Assembly: GCA_045538465.1 (NCBI GenBank)
Contig: JAZSRK010000078.1
Span: 1-64,000, forward strand
DNA length: 64,000 nucleotides
Direction of reading: 5' to 3'
Source: Limiplasma sp045538465
GTDB taxonomy: Bacteria; Bacillota; Clostridia; Christensenellales; Aristaeellaceae
The stretch's first letter is position 1. Each line of letters starts with the position of its first letter. A program made the translations under genes and the position numbers. The notes under the pieces are model-generated. The model worked only from the letters and a program-made list of their open reading frames with translations, did not search any database and was not told where the DNA came from. Shown here one piece after another: positions 42,200 through 52,778 of this stretch.

Positions 42200-44275
42200 A
42201 CGAGATTAGTGATTGCAGAAAAACCAAGTGTAGCTCTTGCCATTGCAAGTGCGCTTGGAGTAAACGAAAAGAAACGTGGCAGTTATGAGGGAAGCGGATA
42301 CATCATAAGCTGGTGTGTAGGTCACCTGATCGAATTGGCTATGCCTGAATCATACAATCCAAACTATCAACGATGGGCCAAGTCCGATCTCCCTATCGTA
42401 CCCCAGCAATGGAAGTATGAAGTCCGTGCATCAGCTAAAGAACAATATAATGTTCTACTCAAGCTGCTACAGCGAACAGAAATCGATGAAGTGATATGTG
42501 CTACAGATGCCGGGCGCGAAGGAGAATTGATATTTCGTCTGGTTTATCACCAAAGCCAGTGTCAAAAACCTTTCAAGAGACTTTGGATCTCTTCTTTGGA
42601 AGAAGAAACAATTCGAAAAGGGTTTTCTGAGTTGAAGGATGGCAAAGAATACGACAATCTATATTATGCTGCTCTTTGCAGAGCGCAAGCAGACTGGCTG
42701 GTTGGCATCAACGCCACCCGGCTTTTTTCTGTCCTTTATGGTCATACGCTCAATGTTGGTAGAGTGGTCACTCCAACGCTTTCAATGATTGTCGAGAAGC
42801 AGGAAGAAGTAGCTCGCTTTGTACCTCAACCCTTCTATACAGTAGAGATCGAAACCGATAATGGCCTGCTTGTCAGAAGTGATCGATATCATCGAAAAAG
42901 CGAAGCGGAAGAAGTCGCAGAAAGATGTAGAGGAAATGAGTTGATTGTGAGCAGCTGCGTTTCTATAGGCCATGCTGAGAGAGCACCCAATCTGTACGAT
43001 CTGACAACGCTACAGAAAGAAGCCAATGCATTCTTTGGCTTTACTGCGCAACAGACGCTGGATGCTGCTCAGATGCTGTACGAAAAGAAACTCATCACTT
43101 ACCCCCGAACGGACAGCCGATTTGTTACTGATGATATGGAAACACTCATTGAGCCGCTTATTCAGTCTGTTCTTAATGTGGTACCGGAGCTTCATAACAT
43201 GGAAGTTTCTATTACTGCAAAGCAGGTTGTTGACAGCAGTAAAGTATCTGATCATCATGCGATACTGCCCACCAATGTTGTGACAGAGGTTGATTTCGCA
43301 AATCTCTCAAAGGCAGAAACAGAACTGCTTCAGTTGATTATCATGCATACTTTCTGCTCTGTTGGTGATGCCCATCTCTATGACACGACAGAAGCGATTA
43401 TGACCTGCAACAACACCAGCTTTTCAGCCAAAGGGAAAACCATTGTCCGGAGTGGATGGCGTGATATCCTTACGGCTTTCAAAAACAACCATGGCACGCG
43501 CAACACACAGGATGATGAGGATGAAGATAAACCGATTCCTGAGATTGATAGTGGAGAAGTTCTTCGCTGTAAAAACGTCGTTGTGAAAGAAGGCAAGACC
43601 AAAGCACCAAAGCTCTATACAGAAGCATCCTTACTATCTGCGATGGAAAAGGCCGGCACCGTTAAGACCGGAGATCGAAAGGGACTCGGTACACCAGCGA
43701 CAAGAGCAGGAATCATTGAAAAACTAATCTCCACCGGCTTGGTTGAACGAGTAAAACAGGCAAAACGAGAATACCTCAAGCCTACGAAAAAAGGAATCTC
43801 GTTGATAGCGGTTATGCCGCAAATCATCAGATCTCCTGATCTGACAGCAGAATGGGAATATCGATTGAAACGCATTGAGTATGGCGAAGTAAAACCAGAT
43901 GTATTTATGCGGGACATCACCCGTTTTGTTTCGGAGATGGTCAGCAGCGTTGAGCGAGTGAACAATGCCAATGAGCTGTTCCCATCCCGATATGAAAGTA
44001 TAGGAGAATGCCCCCGGTGTGGTGAGGCAGTATTGGATAAGTCCTCTGGGTATTTCTGTTCAAATCAGCAGTGTCGTTTCGGTGTCTGGAAAGATAATCG
44101 CTATTTCGCCAAAAAGAACAAAACCCTAACCTCTGACATGATGAGAGCGTTTTTGGAAAATGGGCGTCTTTTCTGTTCGGATATTCTGTCAGAAAAAACC
44201 GGCAAACGTTTCAGTGCAACCATCGTCATGGATGATGACGGAACCAAACCACCTACATTCCACATGGAATTTTGA
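42200..44275 (+). CDS. topB: Topoisomerase III (type IA), ACG start proposed
   Basis: A 691-aa enzyme that relaxes and decatenates single-stranded-containing DNA during transfer or replication of the element. The TOPRIM domain has RLVIAEKPSVA at the very N-terminus and CATDAGREGELIFR. The catalytic Tyr is in LITYPRTDSRF, with RTDSRFVTDDM following. The C-terminal Zn ribbon is CPRCGEAVLDKSSGYFCSNQQC. Family members begin M-[KR]-LVIAEKPSVA; here that Met codon is ACG (42200-42202), 9 nt after GGAGG. The first standard in-frame start, GTG 42209, would remove the first strand residues. The stop overlaps the next gene region. Confidence 0.93.
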   Translation, partial: TRLVIAEKPSVALAIASALGVNEKKRGSYEGSGYIISWCVGHLIELAMPESYNPNYQRWAKSDLPIVPQQWKYEVRASAKEQYNVLLKLLQRTEIDEVICATDAGREGELIFRLVYHQSQCQKPFKRLWISSLEEETIRKGFSELKDGKEYDNLYYAALCRAQADWLVGINATRLFSVLYGHTLNVGRVVTPTLSMIVEKQEEVARFVPQPFYTVEIETDNGLLVRSDRYHRKSEAEEVAERCRGNELIVSSCVSIGHAERAPNLYDLTTLQKEANAFFGFTAQQTLDAAQMLYEKKLITYPRTDSRFVTDDMETLIEPLIQSVLNVVPELHNMEVSITAKQVVDSSKVSDHHAILPTNVVTEVDFANLSKAETELLQLIIMHTFCSVGDAHLYDTTEAIMTCNNTSFSAKGKTIVRSGWRDILTAFKNNHGTRNTQDDEDEDKPIPEIDSGEVLRCKNVVVKEGKTKAPKLYTEASLLSAMEKAGTVKTGDRKGLGTPATRAGIIEKLISTGLVERVKQAKREYLKPTKKGISLIAVMPQIIRSPDLTAEWEYRLKRIEYGEVKPDVFMRDITRFVSEMVSSVERVNNANELFPSRYESIGECPRCGEAVLDKSSGYFCSNQQCRFGVWKDNRYFAKKNKTLTSDMMRAFLENGRLFCSDILSEKTGKRFSATIVMDDDGTKPPTFHMEF

Positions 44276-44295
44276 TTATGAAAGGAGCTAAGTAT

Positions 44296-44859
44296 TTGAG
44301 CAATAAGCTAAACACAACCGAATCCAGTGTAATGAACGCATTATCGCAGTTCGATGGTGATGCATACGCACTCCTTCAGTTGAAGCGCAATGAAGAAGTG
44401 GAGAGTATTCTGTTCGAGCCAATGGATCGTTTGGAAAGTATGGGTCTTTGTGTTGATTCGCAGAACTACGAAGTTGTCTATGCTGGTGCCTTGGAGCCGG
44501 ACTCGGGCATGCGTCGTATAGAACACCTGAATCAGTTGTTCTATGTTTTTAATTGTGAACACCCTGCAGATTTCTACGCCCATAGTATGTCCATCAGCGA
44601 TGTGATCATTCTGCGCCTTGAGAACAAAATAACTTGCCATTATGTTGACTGGATCGGTTTCAAGGATCTTCCCGATTTTCTGGACAAAAATCACCTGCGT
44701 AATGCTGAGATGAGTATGGAAGACGATTATGGAATGATCGATGGAGTGATCAACAATGGTCGTGCAGAGAAGCCTTCTGTCCTTGAAAGGATTCGGAATC
44801 ACCATGCAGACGCTGAGCAGGCTTCTCATCCTATCAACAGAAAAGATACGATCCTCTAA
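44296..44859 (+). CDS. YodL/DUF4316 domain ICE protein
   Basis: A 187-aa protein. The middle (YEVVYAGALEPDS, YVFNCEHPADFYAHSMSISDVIIL) matches the YodL-like domain found in large ICE methylase/helicase proteins. The C-terminal SVLERIRNHHADAEQ resembles DUF4316. TTG 44296 lies 8 nt after AAAGGAG (44281-44287), which decides the start over ATG 44278 and the frame from 44272. It follows the topoisomerase and precedes the giant methylase-helicase by 20 bp. Function is unknown; the same domain set often occurs inside that larger protein. Confidence 0.75.
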   Translation: MSNKLNTTESSVMNALSQFDGDAYALLQLKRNEEVESILFEPMDRLESMGLCVDSQNYEVVYAGALEPDSGMRRIEHLNQLFYVFNCEHPADFYAHSMSISDVIILRLENKITCHYVDWIGFKDLPDFLDKNHLRNAEMSMEDDYGMIDGVINNGRAEKPSVLERIRNHHADAEQASHPINRKDTIL

Positions 44860-44879
44860 AACTAACGAAAGGAGATATT

Positions 44880-47800
44880 ATGTCAGAAAAACTTGATTCG
44901 CTTATCCAAGTTGCAATTGCAAAATCGCAAGAGATCTTCCACTCACACAGTACATGGGTTGCATTTTTGCAAACTGCGGCGAAAATGTACAAATATTCGT
45001 ATGATGATCAGCTGCTGATTCATGCCCAGCGCCCTGATGCAACTGCATGTGCAAGCTATGAGGTGTGGAATAAGAAGATGGGGCGTTATGTAAAGCGTCA
45101 TTCTAAAGGTATAGCTCTACTGGATCACAGCGGCGAGAACTCGACTGTTCATTATGTGTTCGATGTTGCAGATACAGGAAGACGAGCGAATACAGCTGAG
45201 TTTCAACTGTGGGCGATGAAAGAAGATCATCATAAAGCTGTATCTGAGATGCTGGCTGTTGAATACGAGGCCCCTGAAGCTTTCAGGCTTGAAAAACAAA
45301 TTGAGCATAGTGCCAACCTGTTGGCACGCGATTACTGGAGAGACCATCGAAATGAGATCCTCGACATCGTTGACGGTTCGTTGCTGGAAGACTACGATGA
45401 ACTCAGCACCGCAATGACTTTTCGTCAAGCTGTAAGCGCCAGTGTGACCTACATGGTACTGCAGCGTTGCGGCGTGGACACAAGTAAGTTTCTTGGGCGC
45501 GAAGACTTTGCTGCTGTGTTCGTCTGGAATACCCCTGCTGCGCACAGAGCGATCGGTACTGCAGTGAGTAGCCTTGGCGATACCCTGCTGCGACAAATCG
45601 AAAGACAAGTAAAGACTTATGAAAGGAGCAAACACAATGAGCGAACTGAACTACAAGAGGAATGGGGACTATCTGATTCCGGATCTGGCTCCGATGGGAG
45701 TGGACTCCAGGCCATTAGGCAAGTACGGAATGCTCCGGAAGAGCTTTCTGAGGCAGAACAAACCTATTCTGTGGAACGAACTGCTTCTGACTGGGAGGCT
45801 GGACAGCCATCTGAGGGATATCAACGAGACAGCAGAACGACGGTTAGAAATGATGATGAACGAGATGGCAGAGAAACACGGGGTGAGCGAGAGCCTGAAA
45901 GCCCAGAACCCGATGGAGTGGGTACGACAGATGAACAGCATGAAAGCACAGGTGGAAGAAATCTTGCTGACCGAGCTGGTCTACAGCTAACGTTCCTTGA
46001 CGAAAACGAACCCAGCTTATTTCCTACAGAAGAAGAGCAGATTAGTCTGATCGACATGGCGGAGAGCGTGCCAAACACGCCCTTCGCTTTTTCTGTCTCT
46101 GCAGATGAGTTGGATCATATCCTGCGCCTTGCAGGTAATGCTGATAATGGTCGTTTGGGTGTCGTGGCTGAATTCATAAAAGATAAACCAATGGAAGCAC
46201 ATGTGGAATATCTAAGATCGAATTTTCATGGTCATAACGGTATCAGAAATGATAATCGGGAATTGTCCGTTACCTATTCTGAGGAAGGTATTCACATCAC
46301 TTCTGATGAGTTCAAAGATAACAAGAGCCAGTTGATTCTATGGAATGACGCTGCTGAGCGCATTAGGGAGCTTCTTCAAAATGGTGTGTACGCAACCAAC
46401 GTGGAACTCGCTGAAGCGCCGGGTAATGAGCGCAGAAACATTGCCATCCAGCTAATCAATCTGGCTAGGGATATGAGTTCAAAAGCAAGTGATCAGGGAT
46501 ATCTTGCAAGTCTTGCTCCGATCATGCAAAGCACATTTCCAGATGCATTGTCGAGTGTTGAACATATGCTGGAAGACAAAGAGCTACGTTTGCATCTGGC
46601 AGATGAACTATTCCTCTTTTCTGAAGTGTACAACACACAGAAAGATCTGCTCCGTTTTCGACACCATCGCCCTGCGGAAATACTGGCAGAACTGGTGGAT
46701 CTGGAAACGCCTATTCTGAATTATCAGAGTCAAATGACTGAACTACCATGGGTGGATGAGTTTATTACCAATGCTGAAATTGATGATGCCCTGACTCATG
46801 GGAGCAGTATGGCTGGAGGGAAAATCAGGATCAATGATTTCTTCAGTCAACAACACACGGTCAAGGAGCAGGTCACATTCCTAAAGTCGGAATATGGCAT
46901 TGGCGGTCATTCCCATGCCCTTTCGGGCAGTACCGGCAGTTCTGAGGATCATGATGGAAAAGGCATCAGATATCGCAAGAGCGGGTGCCCTGATGTGCGC
47001 CTTAGTTGGGCAGAAGTAGCCAAACGAATCAGCGCAATGGTGCATGATGGACGCTACCTGAGTCCAAAGGAGCAGCAAGAGTGGGCGGATATACAGGAAG
47101 CCCACTATAATCCTGATGAAATCCATGTGGATTATGTAAAAGAACGTCTGGCAGAGGCAGGTATCGAAAATGGTGAAGTTGTTGATGAAGAAAAATTGGC
47201 AAATTCACCAATAGTCAGGGCAATGGAAGAAATCGCTGATTCTAATGAGCCTACAGCAACCGAAACACCCGACATGTCAGATGAAGAATTTGCCCATACT
47301 CAACTTTTTCCCGATGACACGACTTTTGAATATGGTGGTCGCACTTTCCTTGTTGATAGGGTGAACTATGAGTCGGGCACGGTCAACCTGCAGGACATTA
47401 CATTTTTACAGGGCGCTGGTTTTCCGATTTTTCGAGTGGAACCGATTTCGGAAGTTCGTAAAATGATGGAGACTGCTGATGCGGATAACCCGCTTCTCGA
47501 TCAGACCAAGTACCAGCTCATGGAGATTGCGGGCCAAGAAGCACTATTCAGCAATGCTCGCTTCGATCGGAGCAGACTTCCCGAAAACCTTTACTGTTAT
47601 GACATCAGGGATGACAGCTATGGAAATGCTGCACGACTGGAATCCTCGGTGGTTGTGAATCACTTCGGTTCAATCCTGACGAAGAAGCCGATTGAGTTTC
47701 CGGAAGAAGGTTACATTGATCTGATTGAGAATGATGAATGGACTTTTGAAGGCTCAGAGCTAACCGTTGCCGATTTCATCCGACGTGAGGAACCCCGTGA

Positions 47801-50800
47801 ATACACCTCTCAGGTGGAAACAGTCTACCCCGCGGAGCAGAATGGGATACCTGTCGAGATTGTTGTTGAAAAACTGCACTTTGATCCTCCTGCCCAGGAA
47901 AAACCGATTCATGTATCTGATCCTATGTCGGCTACCAAGAACTATCGCATTACCGATGATGATCTTGGAAGCGGTGGACCAAAAGCAAAGTTTCAAGCAA
48001 ACATGAAAGCAATTCGGATTCTAAAGCAGATTGAAAAAGAAGGTCGCAATGCCAACCAAGATGAGCAGGAAGCTCTTGCTCATTATGTAGGGTGGGGTGG
48101 CCTTGCGGATGTGTTCGATTCGAGCAAATCAGCATGGGCAAACGAATATCAGGAGCTGCTCAAAGCACTCACTCCCGAAGAATATGAAGCAGCCCGAGCT
48201 TCTACACTGAATGCTCACTATACGAGCCCAACTGTTATCAGGGCGATCTATGATGCAGTAGGACAAATGGGATTCAAATCAGGCAATATCTTGGAGCCTT
48301 CCATGGGTATTGGTAATTTCTTTGGACTGCTACCCGAAGAAATGAAAGACAGTAGGTTGTATGGTGTTGAACTGGATAGCCTGACCGGACGAATTGCCCG
48401 GCAGCTATATCCTAAAGCCAATATCACTATTGGCGGCTTTGAGACCACTGATCGTAAAGACAGCTTCGATCTGGCAATTGGCAATGTGCCTTTTGGGAAC
48501 TACAAGGTAAATGACAAAGCCTATTCCAAGCTCAACTTCTCAATCCATAACTACTTCTTTGCCAAGGCACTGGATCAAGTTCGCCCTGGTGGTGTGGTTG
48601 CTTTCGTGACTTCTCGCTATACAATGGATCAGCAATCAAATGAAGTAAGAAAGTATATAGCAGAAAGGGCGGAACTACTTGGTGCTATTCGTCTGCCAAA
48701 CAATGCGTTCCAAAATGCCGGGACAGATGTTGTATCAGACATAATCTTTCTACAGCGGCGTGAACGTCCGATCGAGGTTGAGCCGGATTGGGTACATCTG
48801 GATACTAATGAAGAAGGGTATACGATCAACAGTTATTTTGTTGAGCATCCCGAAATGATCTTGGGTACACAGGCAAGCGAAAGCACTCAATACGGTCGGC
48901 AGGAGTTCACTGTTGAACCGCTTGAAGGTGTTCAGCTGGCTGATCAGTTAAGCATGGCCATCAAGCAAATCGGAGGTGTATATCAGGAAGCGGAGATGCC
49001 CGATCTTGAGGAAACAGAACAACCAGAAGCATCTATCCCCGCTGATCCCAATGTACGTAACTACTCCTATGCTGTTGTGGACAATAAGCTGTACTATCGA
49101 ATGAATAGTCGTATGGTTGAGGCAAAAATGAATGCAACAGCCATGGAACGAGTGAAAGGTATGGTTGAACTCCGAGAATGTGTTCACAAATTGATTGATG
49201 CTCAGCTTGATGAACATGGCGATAGTGAAATTACTGAAAGGCAGCAACAGCTCAACAGCCTGTATGATAGCTTTACAAGTAAATATGGTCTGATCAATGA
49301 CAGTGCAAACCGACGTGCTTTCTCCGCTGATTCCAGCTATTATTTGCTAACCGCTCTCGAAGTTATCGATGAGGATGGGAAGCTTGAAAGAAAAGCCGAC
49401 ATGTTTACGAAGCGAACTGTACGGCAGCATCAGCGTATCGATCATGTGGACACTTCCACAGAAGCTCTAGCGGTTTCGATTGGCGAACGTGCAAAAGTTG
49501 ATCTTCCCTACATGGCAGAGCTTACTGGCAAGAGTGTTGAGGAAGTCACTGATGAGCTGAATGGAGTTATCTTCCGAGTGCCTGATTCAGATAATGAGTT
49601 TGTCACGGCAGATGAATACCTGTCCGGCAATGTTCGAACCAAGCTGAAGGAGGCGCGAGCAGCTGCTGCACTGAATCCTGCCTTTGCTGTTAATGTGACA
49701 GCACTCGAGGCCGCACAGCCTACAGATTTGGAAGCTTCTGAGATTGATATTAGGTTGGGTGCAACGTGGGTTCCGAAGGAGTATATCCGCGAGTTCATGT
49801 ATGAGCTGCTCAGTACACCTGGTTACTTACGCAGGGCTATCAATGTCAACTTTTCTGCGTATACTGCAGAATGGAATATCACAGGAAAGAATGTGGTATC
49901 AACGACAAATGTTGCAGCATACACAACATACGGCACCGAGCGTGTCAATGCGTACCGCATTCTTGAAGATACTCTCAACCTTCGAGACGTACGTGTTTAT
50001 GATACGGTTCAAGATCCAGACGGAAAAGAACGGCGAGTTCTGAATCAGGAGCAAACCACGCTGGCGCAACAGAAGCAGCAGGCTATCAAAGATGCATTCC
50101 AAGACTGGATCTGGAAAGATGCGGGTCGGCGGCATACTTTGGTTCAACTTTACAATGAGCGCTTTAACAGCATTCGTCCACGGGAATATGATGGCTCTCA
50201 CATCACGTTTGCCGGGATGAATCCGGAAATCACCCTTCGTGAACATCAGAAGAATGCCGTCGCTCACATACTGTACGGTGGTAATACACTGTTGGCACAT
50301 CAGGTTGGTGCCGGCAAAACGTTCGAGATGGTTGCAGCTGCAATGGAATCTCGCAGACTTGGACTAAGTCAAAAAAGTTTGATTGTTGTGCCGAACCATC
50401 TAACCGAACAGTGGGCTTCCGAAATCCTTCGTCTTTATCCCTCAGCCAACATTCTTGTTGCGACAAAAAGGGATTTTGAGAAGAATAATCGCAAGCGTTT
50501 CTGTGCCCGTATTGCTACAGGAGACTATGATGCTGTTGTTATTGGGCATAGCCAGTTCGAGCGCATTCCAGTTTCGCAAGAGAGGCAAGAACGGTTTATC
50601 CGTGAGCAGATTGATGAGATCACGGAAGGGTTGAATGAACTGAAACATTCCCGTGGCGAACAATTCAGCATTAAGCAGTTGGAGCGAACTCGCAAGCAAC
50701 TGGAAACCCGTTTGGAAAAACTGCGAGCAGAAGAAAAGAAAGACGATGTGATCACCTTCGAAGAATTGGGTGTAGACAGATTGTTTGTTGACGAGGCGCA

Positions 50801-52778
50801 CGCCTATAAAAATCTGTTTCTACATACGAAGATGAGAAATGTGGCTGGCTTGTCTACGAGTGAAGCACAAAAGTCTTCAGATATGTATCTCAAATGCCGA
50901 TATATGGATGAGATCACAGGAGGGCGTGGTGTTGTGTTTGCAACGGGTACGCCCGTCAGCAATTCAATGACGGAACTGTACACAATGCAACGCTACCTGC
51001 AAGCAGGTGCGCTAAAACAGCATGGTCTCACTCACTTCGATGCATGGGCATCGACTTTTGGTGAAACTTCTACTGCAATCGAGCTTGCTCCCGAGGGTAC
51101 TGGTTACCGTGCAAGGACGCGCTTTGCAAAATTCTTCAATCTTCCGGAGCTTATGACCGTTTTCAAAGAAGTTGCTGACATCAAGATGTCAAGTCAACTC
51201 AATCTTCCTACTCCCAATGCACATTACGAAACGGTGACTGTGAAACCTTCTGAACATCAGCAGGACATGGTTGCTGCTCTGTCCGAACGAGCAGCAGAAG
51301 TGCATGCAGGCAACGTTGATCCTTCTGATGACAACATGCTGAAGATTACTTCCGACGGTCGAAAACTCGGCCTTGATCAGCGCCTTGCGAATCCATTGCT
51401 GCCAGATGATCCGAACAGCAAAGTCAATGCTTGCATTGCGAATGTGCATCGCATATGGCAAGAAGGACAAGCAGATCGATTAACCCAGCTCATCTTCTGT
51501 GACATTTCTACTCCCAAAGCTGGAACCAATGAGGAAACCAAAGACTTTAATGTGTATGATGATATCCGCAAAAAGTTGATTGCTCTTGGTGTTCCACCGG
51601 AGGAAATTGCCTTCATCCACGAAGCAGGTACAGAAGCAAAAAAGAAGGAGTTGTTTGCAAAAGTTCGTAGTGGTCAGGTGCGCGTGCTGTTAGGCAGCAC
51701 CGCAAAAATGGGCGCAGGTACAAATGTACAGGATCGTTTGATTGCTCAGCATGACTTGGATTGTCCCTGGAGACCAGGCGACCTCGAACAGCGTGCTGGT
51801 CGAATTGTTCGTCAAGGCAACCGCAATAAGGATGTAACGATCTATCGGTATGTTACCGAGGGAACATTTGATGCATACTTATGGCAGACTGTAGAGAACA
51901 AGCAGAAGTTTATCAGCCAAATCATGACGAGCAAGTCACCTGTCCGCTCATGTGATGACGTTGACGAAACTGCGCTGTCTTATGCAGAAATCAAGGCTTT
52001 GTGTGCAGGTGATCCGCGCATCAAAGAGAAGATGGATCTTGATGTGGATGTAGCAAAGCTACGACTGATGAAGGCCGACCATCAAAGTAAACAATTCAAA
52101 CTTGAAGATCGCCTTCTCAGATATTTCCCGCAAGAAATCGAACAACAGAATGCTTTCATTGCTGGTTTCAAAAAAGATATGGAGACAGTCGCCAACCATC
52201 CACTCCCCGAAAAAGACTTCATTGGAATGGAGATCAAAGGGGAGTTGATAATGGATAAGGAAGCTGCTGGCAACACAATCATTGAAGCCTGTAAGAGAGC
52301 AGTATCTGGCAAAACCATGAACCTTGGTGATTATCGTGGATTTACGATGCTGCTTGATTATGATCCTTTTTCAAAAGATTATCTGCTTACGCTGCGAGGT
52401 GCAATGTCTCATCGGGTTGAGTTGGGAGCCGATGCAAGGGGTAACATTGTTCGTATCGACAATGCTCTCAATTCTATCGAAAAACGGCTTGCTCTCGCTC
52501 AAGATCAACTGACCAATCTTCAGGATCAAATGGCAGCTGCTAAGGTTGAAGTTGGTCAACCTTTCCCCTATGAAGATGAACTGAAACAAAAAAGCTCCAG
52601 ACTCGCAGAATTGGATGCTGAACTCAATCTTGATCGCTCCACGAGCGAATCGCCCCAGCAAGGTGAACAAAGCCGATCTAAGCCGTCTGTAGTTGATACA
52701 CTACGCAACACAGACAGACATCCTGCTCAATCGCAAAACAATAACAGTGAAAGGAGAAAAAATGATGAAGCAAGATAA
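44880..52778 (+). CDS. Giant N6-adenine methylase/SNF2-type helicase protein (LtrC-like)
   Basis: A 2632-aa cytosolic protein typical of Tn1549-class elements. An N-terminal domain (YKYSYDDQLLIHAQRPDA, about 1-230) is followed by an acidic, charged linker (about 240-370), then YodL-like segments. An N6-methylase core follows, with motif I LEPSMGIGNFFG and motif IV AIGNVPFGNY (near residue 1200). A superfamily 2 helicase has LLAHQVGAGKTFEM (Walker A), FVDEAHAYKN (DEAH) and QRAGRIVRQGN (motif VI) near the C-terminus. It probably protects incoming DNA from restriction and remodels it. AAAGGAG precedes ATG. The linker coding region contains the tnpV gene in another frame. Confidence 0.9.
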   Translation: MSEKLDSLIQVAIAKSQEIFHSHSTWVAFLQTAAKMYKYSYDDQLLIHAQRPDATACASYEVWNKKMGRYVKRHSKGIALLDHSGENSTVHYVFDVADTGRRANTAEFQLWAMKEDHHKAVSEMLAVEYEAPEAFRLEKQIEHSANLLARDYWRDHRNEILDIVDGSLLEDYDELSTAMTFRQAVSASVTYMVLQRCGVDTSKFLGREDFAAVFVWNTPAAHRAIGTAVSSLGDTLLRQIERQVKTYERSKHNERTELQEEWGLSDSGSGSDGSGLQAIRQVRNAPEELSEAEQTYSVERTASDWEAGQPSEGYQRDSRTTVRNDDERDGRETRGEREPESPEPDGVGTTDEQHESTGGRNLADRAGLQLTFLDENEPSLFPTEEEQISLIDMAESVPNTPFAFSVSADELDHILRLAGNADNGRLGVVAEFIKDKPMEAHVEYLRSNFHGHNGIRNDNRELSVTYSEEGIHITSDEFKDNKSQLILWNDAAERIRELLQNGVYATNVELAEAPGNERRNIAIQLINLARDMSSKASDQGYLASLAPIMQSTFPDALSSVEHMLEDKELRLHLADELFLFSEVYNTQKDLLRFRHHRPAEILAELVDLETPILNYQSQMTELPWVDEFITNAEIDDALTHGSSMAGGKIRINDFFSQQHTVKEQVTFLKSEYGIGGHSHALSGSTGSSEDHDGKGIRYRKSGCPDVRLSWAEVAKRISAMVHDGRYLSPKEQQEWADIQEAHYNPDEIHVDYVKERLAEAGIENGEVVDEEKLANSPIVRAMEEIADSNEPTATETPDMSDEEFAHTQLFPDDTTFEYGGRTFLVDRVNYESGTVNLQDITFLQGAGFPIFRVEPISEVRKMMETADADNPLLDQTKYQLMEIAGQEALFSNARFDRSRLPENLYCYDIRDDSYGNAARLESSVVVNHFGSILTKKPIEFPEEGYIDLIENDEWTFEGSELTVADFIRREEPREYTSQVETVYPAEQNGIPVEIVVEKLHFDPPAQEKPIHVSDPMSATKNYRITDDDLGSGGPKAKFQANMKAIRILKQIEKEGRNANQDEQEALAHYVGWGGLADVFDSSKSAWANEYQELLKALTPEEYEAARASTLNAHYTSPTVIRAIYDAVGQMGFKSGNILEPSMGIGNFFGLLPEEMKDSRLYGVELDSLTGRIARQLYPKANITIGGFETTDRKDSFDLAIGNVPFGNYKVNDKAYSKLNFSIHNYFFAKALDQVRPGGVVAFVTSRYTMDQQSNEVRKYIAERAELLGAIRLPNNAFQNAGTDVVSDIIFLQRRERPIEVEPDWVHLDTNEEGYTINSYFVEHPEMILGTQASESTQYGRQEFTVEPLEGVQLADQLSMAIKQIGGVYQEAEMPDLEETEQPEASIPADPNVRNYSYAVVDNKLYYRMNSRMVEAKMNATAMERVKGMVELRECVHKLIDAQLDEHGDSEITERQQQLNSLYDSFTSKYGLINDSANRRAFSADSSYYLLTALEVIDEDGKLERKADMFTKRTVRQHQRIDHVDTSTEALAVSIGERAKVDLPYMAELTGKSVEEVTDELNGVIFRVPDSDNEFVTADEYLSGNVRTKLKEARAAAALNPAFAVNVTALEAAQPTDLEASEIDIRLGATWVPKEYIREFMYELLSTPGYLRRAINVNFSAYTAEWNITGKNVVSTTNVAAYTTYGTERVNAYRILEDTLNLRDVRVYDTVQDPDGKERRVLNQEQTTLAQQKQQAIKDAFQDWIWKDAGRRHTLVQLYNERFNSIRPREYDGSHITFAGMNPEITLREHQKNAVAHILYGGNTLLAHQVGAGKTFEMVAAAMESRRLGLSQKSLIVVPNHLTEQWASEILRLYPSANILVATKRDFEKNNRKRFCARIATGDYDAVVIGHSQFERIPVSQERQERFIREQIDEITEGLNELKHSRGEQFSIKQLERTRKQLETRLEKLRAEEKKDDVITFEELGVDRLFVDEAHAYKNLFLHTKMRNVAGLSTSEAQKSSDMYLKCRYMDEITGGRGVVFATGTPVSNSMTELYTMQRYLQAGALKQHGLTHFDAWASTFGETSTAIELAPEGTGYRARTRFAKFFNLPELMTVFKEVADIKMSSQLNLPTPNAHYETVTVKPSEHQQDMVAALSERAAEVHAGNVDPSDDNMLKITSDGRKLGLDQRLANPLLPDDPNSKVNACIANVHRIWQEGQADRLTQLIFCDISTPKAGTNEETKDFNVYDDIRKKLIALGVPPEEIAFIHEAGTEAKKKELFAKVRSGQVRVLLGSTAKMGAGTNVQDRLIAQHDLDCPWRPGDLEQRAGRIVRQGNRNKDVTIYRYVTEGTFDAYLWQTVENKQKFISQIMTSKSPVRSCDDVDETALSYAEIKALCAGDPRIKEKMDLDVDVAKLRLMKADHQSKQFKLEDRLLRYFPQEIEQQNAFIAGFKKDMETVANHPLPEKDFIGMEIKGELIMDKEAAGNTIIEACKRAVSGKTMNLGDYRGFTMLLDYDPFSKDYLLTLRGAMSHRVELGADARGNIVRIDNALNSIEKRLALAQDQLTNLQDQMAAAKVEVGQPFPYEDELKQKSSRLAELDAELNLDRSTSESPQQGEQSRSKPSVVDTLRNTDRHPAQSQNNNSERRKNDEAR
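45637..45990 (+). CDS. tnpV: TnpV family protein, overprinted inside the giant methylase gene
   Basis: A 117-aa protein in the +1 frame of the surrounding gene. The family pattern is plain: SELNYKRNGDYLIPDLAP, PLGKYGMLRKSFLRQNKP, LLLTGRLDSHLRDINETA and the end NPMEWVRQMNSMKAQVEEIL. It has its own AAAGGAG 8 nt before ATG 45637. TnpV proteins are linked to clostridial transposons, but their function is unclear. The host gene encodes a low-complexity linker exactly here (SDSGSGSDGSG..., ERDGRETRGEREPESPEPDG), which explains how both frames can be kept. Confidence 0.88.
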   Translation: MSELNYKRNGDYLIPDLAPMGVDSRPLGKYGMLRKSFLRQNKPILWNELLLTGRLDSHLRDINETAERRLEMMMNEMAEKHGVSESLKAQNPMEWVRQMNSMKAQVEEILLTELVYS

